NCBI RefSeq assembly: GCF_013409305.1 | Contig: NZ_JACBZJ010000001.1 | Span: 1,488,001 to 1,552,000 of the forward strand | Direction: 5' to 3' | Length of the DNA: 64,000 nt | Source: Cellulomonas soli | GTDB taxonomy: Bacteria; Actinomycetota; Actinomycetes; Actinomycetales; Cellulomonadaceae | Shown here: positions 33,369 to 41,243 of the stretch, piece after piece | How positions within the stretch are numbered: the first letter of the stretch is position 1 | Layout of the letters: each line of letters opens with the position of its first letter | The notes under the pieces: model-generated | Databases searched by the model: none | Seen by the model: the letters and a program-made list of their open reading frames with translations, nothing else | What the model was told of the DNA's origin: nothing | Translations under genes and position numbers: made by a program

Positions 33369-33539
33369 GGCGCGCTGTGTAGACGCGAGCGCGCAAGTCC
33401 GGTCGACTCTTGTCGACACGGATCCAGCCCAGATCGACGATCCGGTCGGTCTCGTCACGTTGATTGGTAGGCGTGCGGAACAAGCCGCGCCCCGGGCCCC
33501 GCCCGGTCAATCAAGAACGTCTGAAGCCCAGGCAAGCAA

Positions 33540-33565
33540 AAAGCGCCGCCCGAAGGCGACGCTTT
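33540..33565 (-). terminator. Factor-independent-like hairpin
   Basis: AAAGCG-C-CGCC, loop CGAA, GGCG-A-CGCTTT, followed on the minus strand by a T tract (TTTTTGC). It would stop minus-strand transcription arriving from 33.6-33.7 kb, where I see no gene. The gap 33369-33705 otherwise holds nothing I can support. Confidence 0.5.
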
Positions 33566-33705
33566 CGCTGGCCGAGGAGTTGCCGCTCCCGGGCCGAGGT
33601 GTTTGGAGTCCTCGTTGAAGACTGTAGACCGGTGTGCGTACCGCACGCCAGAGTTCGCCACGCCTACCGGCGTGACCTCGATCGCTCTAGCGGCGATGAT
33701 GCACC

Positions 33706-34665
33706 GTGGCTAGGCGTTCGACGCCGAAGAGTTCGGCCCGCACCCCGGTGACACCCGAACTCATCGAGCACCGCATCGTCACGTACCGCCCGAAGGGTGT
33801 TGTGACGGCCCATCAGTGGGCTCCGATCGAGCATGACGTCCGTGCCGCCACCCGGCGTTACGCCCCGCAGTCATTGTCCGCGGCATACCTGGCGATGCGC
33901 GCGGTGACGATGTTCCAGCTCTGGGCCATCGAGAATCGCCTGCCGCTCGACCTTGAGCACCTGTTCACGGAGACGAACGTCGAGTGGTTCGTCGAGACCG
34001 GTATGACCCACCTTGGTGAGCACACCCAGTCGTGCTACCGGTCCGCGCTGCGCCGCATCGGACGCACCGTCACCAAGAAGGCCCCATGGACACCGGAGCC
34101 GAAGCGCAAGAAGCGGACCACACTGGCCGACCCGTACGCACGCCTGGACCTGGCGTGGCTCTGGGAGATCTGCCTGACGCAGCGTTCAGAGGTCCGTCGG
34201 CGTGCAGGTGTGGCGACGATGGCGTTGTGCCACGGCGCGGGCCTGGCGGGTGCGGAGTTCTCCGTCCTTTTGGGCTCGAGCATCGAGATGATCGACGGGG
34301 TCGCCGTCGTTCACATCCCCGGTGACCATGCCCGGGACGTACCGGTGCTGCCGCAGTACGCCGACGAGCTCGTGCGCCTGTCGTTGGACTACTGGGACCG
34401 TCCGATGTTCTCCGACCGAACCCCGAGCCGGAACTGGACCGCCAACGTCCTGGCCCAACTGGAGTTCCCGACAGGTGCACCGCGGCTGGTGCCGTCCCGT
34501 CTGCGGACCACATGGATGGTCGAGCTGTCCACGGCAGGAGTGCGCATCTCCGAGCTGCAGCATTTCGCCGGGGTGAAGACCATGACGGGCTGGGAGGACT
34601 TCTCGAAGTTCGTCCCGCGTCGTGACGACTCGGTCCTGCGCCGTCTGATCGGCGGTGTCCGGTGA
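33706..34665 (+). CDS. Degenerate tyrosine-recombinase-like protein
   Basis: 319 aa, GTG start. The N-terminal half resembles the SAM-like core-binding domain of phage integrases (SLSAAYLAMRAVTMFQLWAIENRLPLD...GEHTQSCYRSALRRIGR). The C-terminal half follows the integrase catalytic-domain layout: ATMALCHGAGLAGAEFSVLL where active enzymes have GLRxxEL, DVPVLPQYADELVRL, then PSRLRTTWMVELSTAGVRISELQHFAGV where active enzymes have HxLRHT...LGH. The first Arg, the box II His and the C-terminal Tyr (here WEDFSKF) are missing, so strand cleavage is unlikely. Its stop overlaps the next gene (GTGA). Confidence 0.65.
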   Translation: MARRSTPKSSARTPVTPELIEHRIVTYRPKGVVTAHQWAPIEHDVRAATRRYAPQSLSAAYLAMRAVTMFQLWAIENRLPLDLEHLFTETNVEWFVETGMTHLGEHTQSCYRSALRRIGRTVTKKAPWTPEPKRKKRTTLADPYARLDLAWLWEICLTQRSEVRRRAGVATMALCHGAGLAGAEFSVLLGSSIEMIDGVAVVHIPGDHARDVPVLPQYADELVRLSLDYWDRPMFSDRTPSRNWTANVLAQLEFPTGAPRLVPSRLRTTWMVELSTAGVRISELQHFAGVKTMTGWEDFSKFVPRRDDSVLRRLIGGVR

Positions 34666-36575
34666 CCGCCCCGCTGCTGCTGGCTCCGCTGCCGAAGCAT
34701 GTCGTGGAGGCGTGCGACCTGTCCCTGGCTCAGGCCACCAAGGTCGCCGAGGCGATCGTCGACGCCACCGGTCTAGCTGACGCGTTCGAGTTCTCCCTGA
34801 ACGCCCGCACGGGTGCACCGCGGCGAGTGTCATGGCGGACGCTGCTGACGGTGTTCGTCACGGCGGGGATCCGCGGCGGCGACATGCTGCTGACGTTGGT
34901 CCAGAAGACGGCCGCCGAGATGCTCCGTGACGGGCTGCTGCCGGCGAAGGTGTCGTACTGCCAGCTGTGGGACAACCTGGACCACTTCTCTACCGCGATG
35001 GACGCCGACCATGTCGTGTCCGCGCACAACCACGACCTGGTCGCGAGCACGAAGACCGGTGAGGTCGAGGACTGCCCGACCGGGTGCACGGGTGGCCGGC
35101 CGATCACCCGCGAGCTGTTCGCCGCGTTGCTGCTGCACGCGTCGTCGTTCCCCGGCGGGATGACCATCAACACGACGGTGTTCGCGCTCGACTCGACCGA
35201 CAAGGAGACGTGGGCGGCACGCCAGTCGTGGGACAAGCTCCCGGACATCGACCAGTCCGCCGGCGCGGTCCGCCCGGAGGACGAGGGCGAGAAGGTCAAC
35301 TCCCAGGACACGTTCAGGACCCCTGGGTGGCCGCGTCTCGGGTACGACGGGCGGGCACAGCACACGGTCGATCTGGACGCTCGCGAGGGGTACCGGTCGG
35401 GGAAGAACATGCGCCGCAAGGAGGTGTACATCGGGTTCGACGAGCACATCGTCACCCAGGTCCCCGAGTTCGGCGCCGGCGAGATCCCGCACACGGCACT
35501 GTCATTGGTGACGGCCCCGGCCGGGTCGGACAAGGCCGCCGCCGGGATCCTCGCGGTCGAAGCCCTCCGTGCTGTCGGGTACGACGTCCAAGAGCTGCTG
35601 TCAGACCGCGGGTACACGTACCTGGACGCCGGGAAGTGGGCCAATGCCCTGCGCGCTCGAGACATCACTCAGACGTTCGACCTGCACAAGAACCAACGTG
35701 GCGTCCGCCCCGGCCCGATCATGGGCTCCATCTGGGTTGACGGCACACTGTTCACCGACGCGATGCCGAAGCACCTACGCGAACTTCCCGGGTTCAAGCT
35801 GGGCCTGTCGACCGCCGAGATCATCAAGCTGCAGGGCAAGTACGACCAGAGGATCCCGTACGCGTTCGCTCCGTTCGGTGACGTCAACACCGACCGCGGC
35901 ACGCAACGCTGGCGCGGCCCCGCTCTGCGTCGCCTGGTTCGTTGCGTGAACGACCCCGAGTCGATGCGTCTCGGTTACGACCGCCCCACCACAACCTGCA
36001 AGCCCGCGTCCGTCGACCCGGTCACGGGGAAGCGTGTCGTTCCGTGCGGATGCTCAAGGACCGTCACGGTCTCTCTGGACGAGTACGCCCGTGAACGCCA
36101 GCCCCTGCAGTTCGGCACGACGATCTGGCACGCGTCATACGGGCGGCGGTCCGCGATCGAAGCGTTGAACTCTGAGCTCCGCACCCACCGCGGCATGAAC
36201 TTCCGCCGCGACTGGTGCCGCGTTCGTGGTGCCGCCCGCACCCACGCCCTCGTGACGTTCGGGCTCGTCGGCGTGAACGTCCGCATGCTCCGTGACTGGT
36301 ACACAACCCGCGGCCAGGCAGACCCGTGGATGGTCGCGATCGGCGACACGACCGACCCCGACTTCGCCGCCGTCCACGCCCGCCGGACCGCCCAGCCCCG
36401 CGGCACGTCGCTGCACGTGCGGGTCACGACCGGCGACATCCCGCGCCGCACCGAGCCCCGCGCCCGGTACCCATTCGTTCCCAGGCACCTGCGGCCCAAG
36501 CACCTTCGCCAGACCGACATCGGCGGCACCGTTCACGACACCGAGGGCCACGCCCCTCCCCACCAGCCCGGCTGA
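34662..36575 (+). CDS. DDE transposase coupled to the recombinase-like gene
   Basis: 637 aa from a GTG overlapping the upstream stop by 4 bp. The RNase H-like core has candidate catalytic residues in VFALDSTDKETW (D), LLSDRGYTYLD (D) and YGRRSAIEALNSELRTHRGM (E, the YxxRxxIE region of IS4/IS1182-like enzymes). A Cys cluster (CKPASVDPVTGKRVVPCGC) sits in the insertion before the last motif. Longer than most IS transposases. The terminator-like hairpin at 36627-36655 follows. I could not find terminal inverted repeats around the pair. Family within the DDE group is uncertain. Confidence 0.75.
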   Translation: MTAPLLLAPLPKHVVEACDLSLAQATKVAEAIVDATGLADAFEFSLNARTGAPRRVSWRTLLTVFVTAGIRGGDMLLTLVQKTAAEMLRDGLLPAKVSYCQLWDNLDHFSTAMDADHVVSAHNHDLVASTKTGEVEDCPTGCTGGRPITRELFAALLLHASSFPGGMTINTTVFALDSTDKETWAARQSWDKLPDIDQSAGAVRPEDEGEKVNSQDTFRTPGWPRLGYDGRAQHTVDLDAREGYRSGKNMRRKEVYIGFDEHIVTQVPEFGAGEIPHTALSLVTAPAGSDKAAAGILAVEALRAVGYDVQELLSDRGYTYLDAGKWANALRARDITQTFDLHKNQRGVRPGPIMGSIWVDGTLFTDAMPKHLRELPGFKLGLSTAEIIKLQGKYDQRIPYAFAPFGDVNTDRGTQRWRGPALRRLVRCVNDPESMRLGYDRPTTTCKPASVDPVTGKRVVPCGCSRTVTVSLDEYARERQPLQFGTTIWHASYGRRSAIEALNSELRTHRGMNFRRDWCRVRGAARTHALVTFGLVGVNVRMLRDWYTTRGQADPWMVAIGDTTDPDFAAVHARRTAQPRGTSLHVRVTTGDIPRRTEPRARYPFVPRHLRPKHLRQTDIGGTVHDTEGHAPPHQPG

Positions 36576-36626
36576 CCCCAGCCGGCGGGCCCCCTGACCC
36601 GCGCGAACTCAACAGCACCACCCAGC

Positions 36627-36655
36627 AGCCCGCTGACCGACAAGGTCAGCGGGCT
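36627..36655 (+). terminator. Hairpin terminator after the transposase gene
   Basis: AGCCCGCTGACC / GGTCAGCGGGCT perfect 12-bp stem with loop GACAA, 52 bp after the stop codon. No T tract. A second small hairpin (AGCACG/CGTGCT) lies at 36703-36718. Confidence 0.65.
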
Positions 36656-36739
36656 CACTGGCATGCACCCGCGAGCGCCCTCGCCGTCCCGAGCCACCGT
36701 ACGAGCACGCCAGCGTGCTAGTAAACGTGCAGGTCAGAC

Positions 36740-36826
36740 CCACAAACGAAGAACCCCCGGCCGGAGTGACTCCGACCGGGGGTTACCCGAACTGCTTTGG
36801 CTGTCCTAGACGAACAACCCTGTGTG
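36740..36826. repeat. Right att-like direct repeat (attR), adjoining tRNA-Leu
   Basis: Copy of 14835-14921 with 5 substitutions. It contains the tRNA-Leu terminator hairpin (36751-36785) and ends at position 36826, overlapping only the last two bases of the tRNA gene. Integration therefore used the terminator and flank downstream of the tRNA, not the T-arm or anticodon region commonly used. Confidence 0.75.
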
Positions 36827-36907
36827 CGCGAGGCGGGATTTGAACCCGCACGCCCTTTCGGACACTGGCACCTGAAGCCAGCGCGTCTGCCGTTCCGCCA
36901 CTCGCGC
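36825..36907 (-). tRNA. tRNA-Leu (CAG)
   Basis: 83-nt class II tRNA on the minus strand. Acceptor stem GCGCGAG/CTCGCGC with discriminator A, anticodon stem CTGGC/GCCAG around loop TTCAGGT (anticodon CAG), a long variable arm, and T-loop TTCAAAT closed by GCGGG/CCCGC. CCA is not encoded (CAC follows). Confidence 0.95.
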
Positions 36908-37231
36908 GCGACGATGAACGTTAGCACGGGAGGGGCGCCGGTCCTGAATCGGCTGCTGTGTGCCCGACTGATGCCCGACAGATGCCCGACGAACGCCCGG
37001 CGAACCCCCCACAGCTCCTCGCCCGCACGCGGGCCGGCACCCCGGACGACGGTCCCGTGCGCACGGCGCCGACGGGCCGCAGACTCGGCGCGACGCACCC
37101 CCGACCGCCGCGCAAGACGCCTGATCACGTGCAGAACCAGGGCAGACAGGGTGAACGGCGCGGCCTCGGGTCCATCGGCCGGGTGCGGTGGATACCATCG
37201 ACGCACGACCGCGCGGAAGAGGGAGGTGGGC
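36908..37231 (+). other. Intergenic region upstream of fhaA
   Basis: 324 bp between the divergent tRNA-Leu and fhaA. It must hold both promoters; GGATACCAT near 37191 looks like a -10 element for fhaA but no convincing -35 was found. No gene is supported here. Confidence 0.5.
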
Positions 37232-37939
37232 ATGGGCATCCTGGACAAGTTCGAGAACGGCGTCGAGCGTGTCGTCAACAACGCCTTCGCCAAGGCCTTC
37301 CGCAGCGAGGTCAAGCCCGTCGACCTGGCCAGCGCGCTGCGCCGCGAGGTCGACGATCGTGCCGCGGTCGTCGGGCGTGACCGCACGGTCGTGCCGAACG
37401 ACTTCACGCTGACCCTCTCCACCGCCGACTACGACCAGGTCGAGGCGTGGGGTGCGGAGGCGCTGGCCGACGAGCTCGCCACGATCGTCACCGAGCACGC
37501 CACGAGCCAGCACTACGCGTTCGTCGGTCCCGTGACGGTGTCCTTCACGGAGGAGCCCGAGCTCGAGACCGGCCGGTTCGACGTGCACTCGGCGACGGTG
37601 CGCGGCGCGGTGGCGCCCGCCACGACGACCGCCCCGTCGGCCCGGCACCCGTTGGTCGACATCGACGGCCAGCGTTACCTGCTCACGGGGGAGCGCACGG
37701 TCGTCGGCCGCGGCTCCGAGGCCGACATCATCGTCGACGACCCGGGGGTGTCCCGGCTGCACCTCGAGATCCGGGTGACGCCCGACGGCGTCATCGCGAC
37801 GGACCTCGGCTCGACCAACGGCCTGTTCGTCGAGGGGCACCAGGTGCCCGCGGCGACCCTGCTCGACGGCAACACGCTGACCATCGGACGCACCCGGATC
37901 CTCTTCTGGACGGGCAGCGAGCCGGACCAGGAGGGGTGA
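37232..37939 (+). CDS. fhaA: FhaA: DUF3662 and FHA domain protein
   Basis: 235 aa. N-terminal DUF3662 domain (about 1-120; MGILDKFENGVERVVNNAFAKAFRSEVKPVDLASAL) and C-terminal FHA phosphothreonine-binding domain (about 145-230; TVVGRGSEADIIVDDPGVSRLHLEI...DLGSTNGLFVEG). In mycobacteria FhaA binds phosphorylated MviN and kinase PknB and tunes peptidoglycan synthesis. First gene of the conserved cluster with fhaB, pstP, rodA/ftsW, pbpA, pknA and pknB. Shorter than mycobacterial FhaA because the central linker is short. ATG 37232 is preceded by GGGAGG. Confidence 0.95.
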   Translation: MGILDKFENGVERVVNNAFAKAFRSEVKPVDLASALRREVDDRAAVVGRDRTVVPNDFTLTLSTADYDQVEAWGAEALADELATIVTEHATSQHYAFVGPVTVSFTEEPELETGRFDVHSATVRGAVAPATTTAPSARHPLVDIDGQRYLLTGERTVVGRGSEADIIVDDPGVSRLHLEIRVTPDGVIATDLGSTNGLFVEGHQVPAATLLDGNTLTIGRTRILFWTGSEPDQEG

Positions 37940-37948
37940 CCGCGGCCG

Positions 37949-38491
37949 ATGAGTGAGCTGACGGTCACCCTGCTGCGGCTGGGCTATCTCGCACTGCTGT
38001 GGCTCCTGGTGCTGTCGGCGATCGGCGTGCTGCGCCGCGACCTGTACGGCACGCAGATCACGCGGCGTCGCCCGCCGGGCAAGGGCGCCCCCGCGGCGGC
38101 AGCGGTTCCCACGCAGACGCAGCCGGGCGGCCAGTCGGCGGTGCCGGTGCCCGCCTCCGGCGCGCCCGAGCGGGTGTCCCGGCGAAGCCGGACGGGTTCC
38201 GGCCCGTCCCGGCTCGTGGTCATCGAAGGGCCGCTGCGGGGCACGACGCTGCCGCTGGGCGCCTCGGCGATCCTCATCGGCCGCGCACCGAGCTGCACCC
38301 TCGTGCTCGACGACGACTACTCCTCGTCACGGCACGCCCGGGTGTTCCCGCAAGGGGGTCAGTGGTTCGTCGAGGACCTGGGTTCCACGAACGGGACATA
38401 TGTGGCGGACCAGCGCGTCGAGGCGCCGACACCCGTGCCGACCGGTACACCGGTCCGCGTGGGTCAGAGCGTCCTCGAGCTGCAGAGGTAA
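37949..38491 (+). CDS. fhaB: FhaB (FipA partner type) FHA domain membrane protein
   Basis: 180 aa. One N-terminal transmembrane helix (about 8-28; LLRLGYLALLWLLVLSAIGVL), an RRDLYG motif conserved in FhaB, a Pro/Ala linker and a C-terminal FHA domain (AILIGRAPSCTLVLDDDYSSSRHARVF...DLGSTNGTYV). It recognises phospho-Thr on cell-division partners after PknA/PknB action. Ends 3 bp before pstP. Confidence 0.94.
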   Translation: MSELTVTLLRLGYLALLWLLVLSAIGVLRRDLYGTQITRRRPPGKGAPAAAAVPTQTQPGGQSAVPVPASGAPERVSRRSRTGSGPSRLVVIEGPLRGTTLPLGASAILIGRAPSCTLVLDDDYSSSRHARVFPQGGQWFVEDLGSTNGTYVADQRVEAPTPVPTGTPVRVGQSVLELQR

Positions 38492-38494
38492 ACG

Positions 38495-39766
38495 GTGACA
38501 GTCGCGCTGCGGTACGCAGCACGGTCCGACGTCGGACTGGTGCGCGCCAACAACCAGGACTCGGCCTATGCCGGGCCGCACCTTCTCATGGTCGCGGACG
38601 GCATGGGCGGGCATGCGGGCGGTGACGTCGCCTCCTCGATGGCGGTCGCCGCGTTCGCGCCGCTCGACGGTGAGTCGCACGGTCCGGACGACGCACTCGA
38701 CGAGCTCGAGGAGGCACTCGCCCTCGCGCACGAGGAGCTCGTGGCGCGCACCGAGAGCGAGCCCGAGCTGGCCGGCATGGGCACCACGGTCACGGCGATC
38801 CTGCGGGCCGGCAACAAGCTGGCGATGATGCACCTCGGCGACTCGCGCGGCTACCTGCTGCGGGACGGCACGCTCACGCAGGTCACCGCCGACCACACGT
38901 TCGTCCAGCACCTGGTCGACACGGGCAAGATCACGCCCGAGGAGGCCGAGCACCACCCGCAGCGTTCGGTCGTCATGCGGGTGCTCGGCGCCTACGACAC
39001 GGAGATCACCCCGGACCTGTCCGTCCGTGAGGCGCGCCCCGGCGACCGCTGGCTGCTGTGCTCGGACGGCCTGTCCGGCTTCGTCAGCCACGACACGATC
39101 GAGCAGACGATGGTGGGTGTCCCGGACGTCGACGCGTGCGCCGACCTGCTCGTGCAGCTCGCGCTGCGGGCGGGCGGCGGCGACAACGTGACCGTCGTCG
39201 TCGCGGACGTCGTCGAGCTGGACGCCGTCGCCGACGGGTCGGGTCCGACGACGGCCGCGTCCGTCGTCGGTGCGGCCGCCATCTCGCGCAACGCCCCGTC
39301 CGCCGCGGCAGACGGCCCCGCAGCCCGGGCGGCCCGCCTCACCCAGACCGCCACCGACCCCCTCGCCGCGGGTGGGGACCCGGCGGACGGGGCCGCACCC
39401 GCCGCCGTCCCGCCACCCGGTGGCGAGCTCGTCGACGAGCTGCCGCGAACCCACCGGGTGCGCACGACGATCGTCTGGGTCGCGATCGCGCTGGTGCTCG
39501 GCGCCTCCGGCTACCTGGCGTACCGGTGGACGCAGACGCAGTACTACGTCGGGGTCGACGGCACGAACGTCGCGGTGTTCCGCGGCCTGCCGCAGGACCT
39601 CGGCCCGATCTCCCTCTCGTCGATCGTCGAGGAGTCCGACGTCGCCGTCGACGACCTGTCCGCCTACCTGCGCACCCGGGTCGAGGGCACCATCCAGGTG
39701 ACCTCGCTCGACGCGGCACAGGCGATGGTCGCCACGCTCGCCGCCGACGCCGAGGCGAACGGGTGA
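38495..39766 (+). CDS. pstP: PstP: PP2C-family Ser/Thr protein phosphatase
   Basis: 423 aa, GTG start. Cytosolic PP2C domain (about 1-240) with metal-binding motifs ADGMGGHAGGDVASS, MHLGDSRGYLL, LLCSDGLSGF and GGGDNVTVVVADV. An Ala/Pro-rich juxtamembrane segment, one transmembrane helix (about 327-347; TTIVWVAIALVLGASGYLAY) and an 80-residue extracellular tail follow. It dephosphorylates PknA/PknB and their targets. Cotranscribed position between fhaB and the SEDS gene is the usual actinobacterial order. Confidence 0.95.
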   Translation: MTVALRYAARSDVGLVRANNQDSAYAGPHLLMVADGMGGHAGGDVASSMAVAAFAPLDGESHGPDDALDELEEALALAHEELVARTESEPELAGMGTTVTAILRAGNKLAMMHLGDSRGYLLRDGTLTQVTADHTFVQHLVDTGKITPEEAEHHPQRSVVMRVLGAYDTEITPDLSVREARPGDRWLLCSDGLSGFVSHDTIEQTMVGVPDVDACADLLVQLALRAGGGDNVTVVVADVVELDAVADGSGPTTAASVVGAAAISRNAPSAAADGPAARAARLTQTATDPLAAGGDPADGAAPAAVPPPGGELVDELPRTHRVRTTIVWVAIALVLGASGYLAYRWTQTQYYVGVDGTNVAVFRGLPQDLGPISLSSIVEESDVAVDDLSAYLRTRVEGTIQVTSLDAAQAMVATLAADAEANG

Positions 39767-39785
39767 CGGTCGTGGTGGTGACCTG

Positions 39786-41243
39786 ATGGCGACCGTGCAG
39801 CCGCACCGTCTGCGTGCGGGTCGCGGGACCGAGCTGTGGCTCCTGGTCCTGGCGCTGGCCATCGGCATCGGCGCCTACGCGCTCGTCGGTCTGGGCACGC
39901 AGGGCTCGGTGCCCGCGGACGTCCTCGGCTACGGCGGCGGGCTGGTCGCGCTCGGTTTCGGCATGCACCTGGTGCTGCGTTGGCGGGCCCCCTACGCCGA
40001 CCCGGTGATCCTGCCGGTGACGATCGCGCTCAACGGCATCGGCCTGGCGATGATCTACCGGATCGACCTGGCCCGTGCCGCCCGGGACATCGAGTCGGAC
40101 TTCGCCGGCAAGCAGCTGGCCTGGACGGCCCTGTCGATGGTGCTGGCCGCCGTCGTGCTGATCCTGCTGCGCGACCACCGCACGCTGCGCAGGTACACGT
40201 ACACCGCGATGGTCGTCGGTCTGCTGCTCGTCGTCCTGCCGCTCGCACCGGGCATCGGGCAGACCATCAACGGCGCGCGGATCTGGGTCCGGGTCGGTGG
40301 CGTGGGTCTGCAGCCGGCCGAGCTCGCCAAGATCGCGCTGGCCGTGTTCTTCGCCGGCTACCTCGTCACGCACCGCGACACGCTCGCCCTCGCCGGGCCG
40401 CGCTTCGCCGGGCTGCAGCTGCCGCGGGCCCGCGACCTCGGTCCGATCCTCGTCGTGTGGGCCGTCTCGCTCGCCGTGCTGGTCTTCGCGCGCGACCTGG
40501 GGACGTCGCTGCTGTTCTTCGGCCTGTTCGTCGCGATGCTCTACCTGGCGACCGAGCGCACGAGCTGGGTCGTCATCGGCCTGGTCCTGTTCATGGGTGG
40601 CGCGTTCGCGGCTGCGACCGCGTTCCCGCACGTCGGCGCCCGGTTCGACGTGTGGCTCAACGCGCTCGACCCCGAGGTGTTCGAGCGGTACCCCGGCGGG
40701 TCCGGCCAGCTGGTCCGCGGGCTGTTCGGCCTGGCCAGCGGTGGTCTGTTCGGCACGGGCTGGGGTGCGGGCCGCCCCGACCTGGTGCCGTACGCCGAGT
40801 CGGACTTCATCGTCGCCTCGCTGGGCGAGGAGCTCGGGCTGACCGGTCTGCTCGCGATCCTGGTCCTGTACGCGATCCTCACGGAGCGTGGCATGCGCAC
40901 CGCGATCGGCGTCCGTGACGGGTTCGGCAAGCTGCTCGCGGGCGGTCTGGCGTTCGTCGTCGCGTTCCAGTGCTTCGTGGTCGTCGGCGGGGTGACCCGG
41001 ATCATCCCGTTGACGGGTCTGACCACGCCGTTCCTGGCCTACGGTGGGTCGTCGCTGCTCGCCAACTGGGTCATCGTCGCCCTGCTGCTGCGGATCTCCG
41101 ACGAGGCCCGTCGACCTGCACCGATGGTCAGACCCTTCACACCGGCCTCCGGGGAGCCGATCGTCCCCGGGGACGACGTGCCGCGCCCGGACGGTGACGG
41201 CGACGACCAGCCGACCGAACGGATCGAAGGGGTGCCGCGATGA
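39786..41243 (+). CDS. rodA: SEDS-family peptidoglycan glycosyltransferase (FtsW/RodA)
   Basis: 485 aa, about ten to twelve transmembrane helices. SEDS signature regions: GARIWVRVGGVGLQPAELAKIALAVFFAGYL, and near the end RIIPLTGLTTPFLAYGGSSLLANW. Polymerises lipid II glycan strands together with the transpeptidase encoded by the next gene, which overlaps it by 4 bp. In this conserved cluster the SEDS protein is usually labelled RodA or FtsW2; the sequence alone does not separate elongation from division roles. Confidence 0.93.
   Translation: MATVQPHRLRAGRGTELWLLVLALAIGIGAYALVGLGTQGSVPADVLGYGGGLVALGFGMHLVLRWRAPYADPVILPVTIALNGIGLAMIYRIDLARAARDIESDFAGKQLAWTALSMVLAAVVLILLRDHRTLRRYTYTAMVVGLLLVVLPLAPGIGQTINGARIWVRVGGVGLQPAELAKIALAVFFAGYLVTHRDTLALAGPRFAGLQLPRARDLGPILVVWAVSLAVLVFARDLGTSLLFFGLFVAMLYLATERTSWVVIGLVLFMGGAFAAATAFPHVGARFDVWLNALDPEVFERYPGGSGQLVRGLFGLASGGLFGTGWGAGRPDLVPYAESDFIVASLGEELGLTGLLAILVLYAILTERGMRTAIGVRDGFGKLLAGGLAFVVAFQCFVVVGGVTRIIPLTGLTTPFLAYGGSSLLANWVIVALLLRISDEARRPAPMVRPFTPASGEPIVPGDDVPRPDGDGDDQPTERIEGVPR

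Larger units (their letters stand above)
14835..36826. mobile_element. Integrated genomic island at tRNA-Leu carrying a lanthipeptide operon
   Basis: Bounded by an 87-bp direct repeat (14835-14921 and 36740-36826, 5 mismatches), the right copy touching the 3' end of tRNA-Leu(CAG). This arrangement is what site-specific integration downstream of a tRNA gene leaves. Inside are IS remnants, a lanthipeptide operon, an intact IS3 element, an XRE/ImmA gene, genes without recognisable core function, and a recombinase-like/transposase pair near the right end. The host genes on either side (exporter operon, fhaA cluster) show no such features. About 21.9 kb between repeat copies. No conjugation or replication genes were recognised, so it may be a defective or mobilised element. 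Confidence 0.72.

Noticed and set aside
34730..35668. 312-codon minus-strand frame over the DDE transposase
   Set aside because: Ser/Thr/Pro/Arg-rich shadow with no recognisable domain; the plus strand holds the catalytic motifs.
36740..36826. Possible additional tRNA fragment in the att repeat
   Set aside because: The repeat shares just two bases with tRNA-Leu; no anticodon or T-arm sequence is duplicated at the left end.
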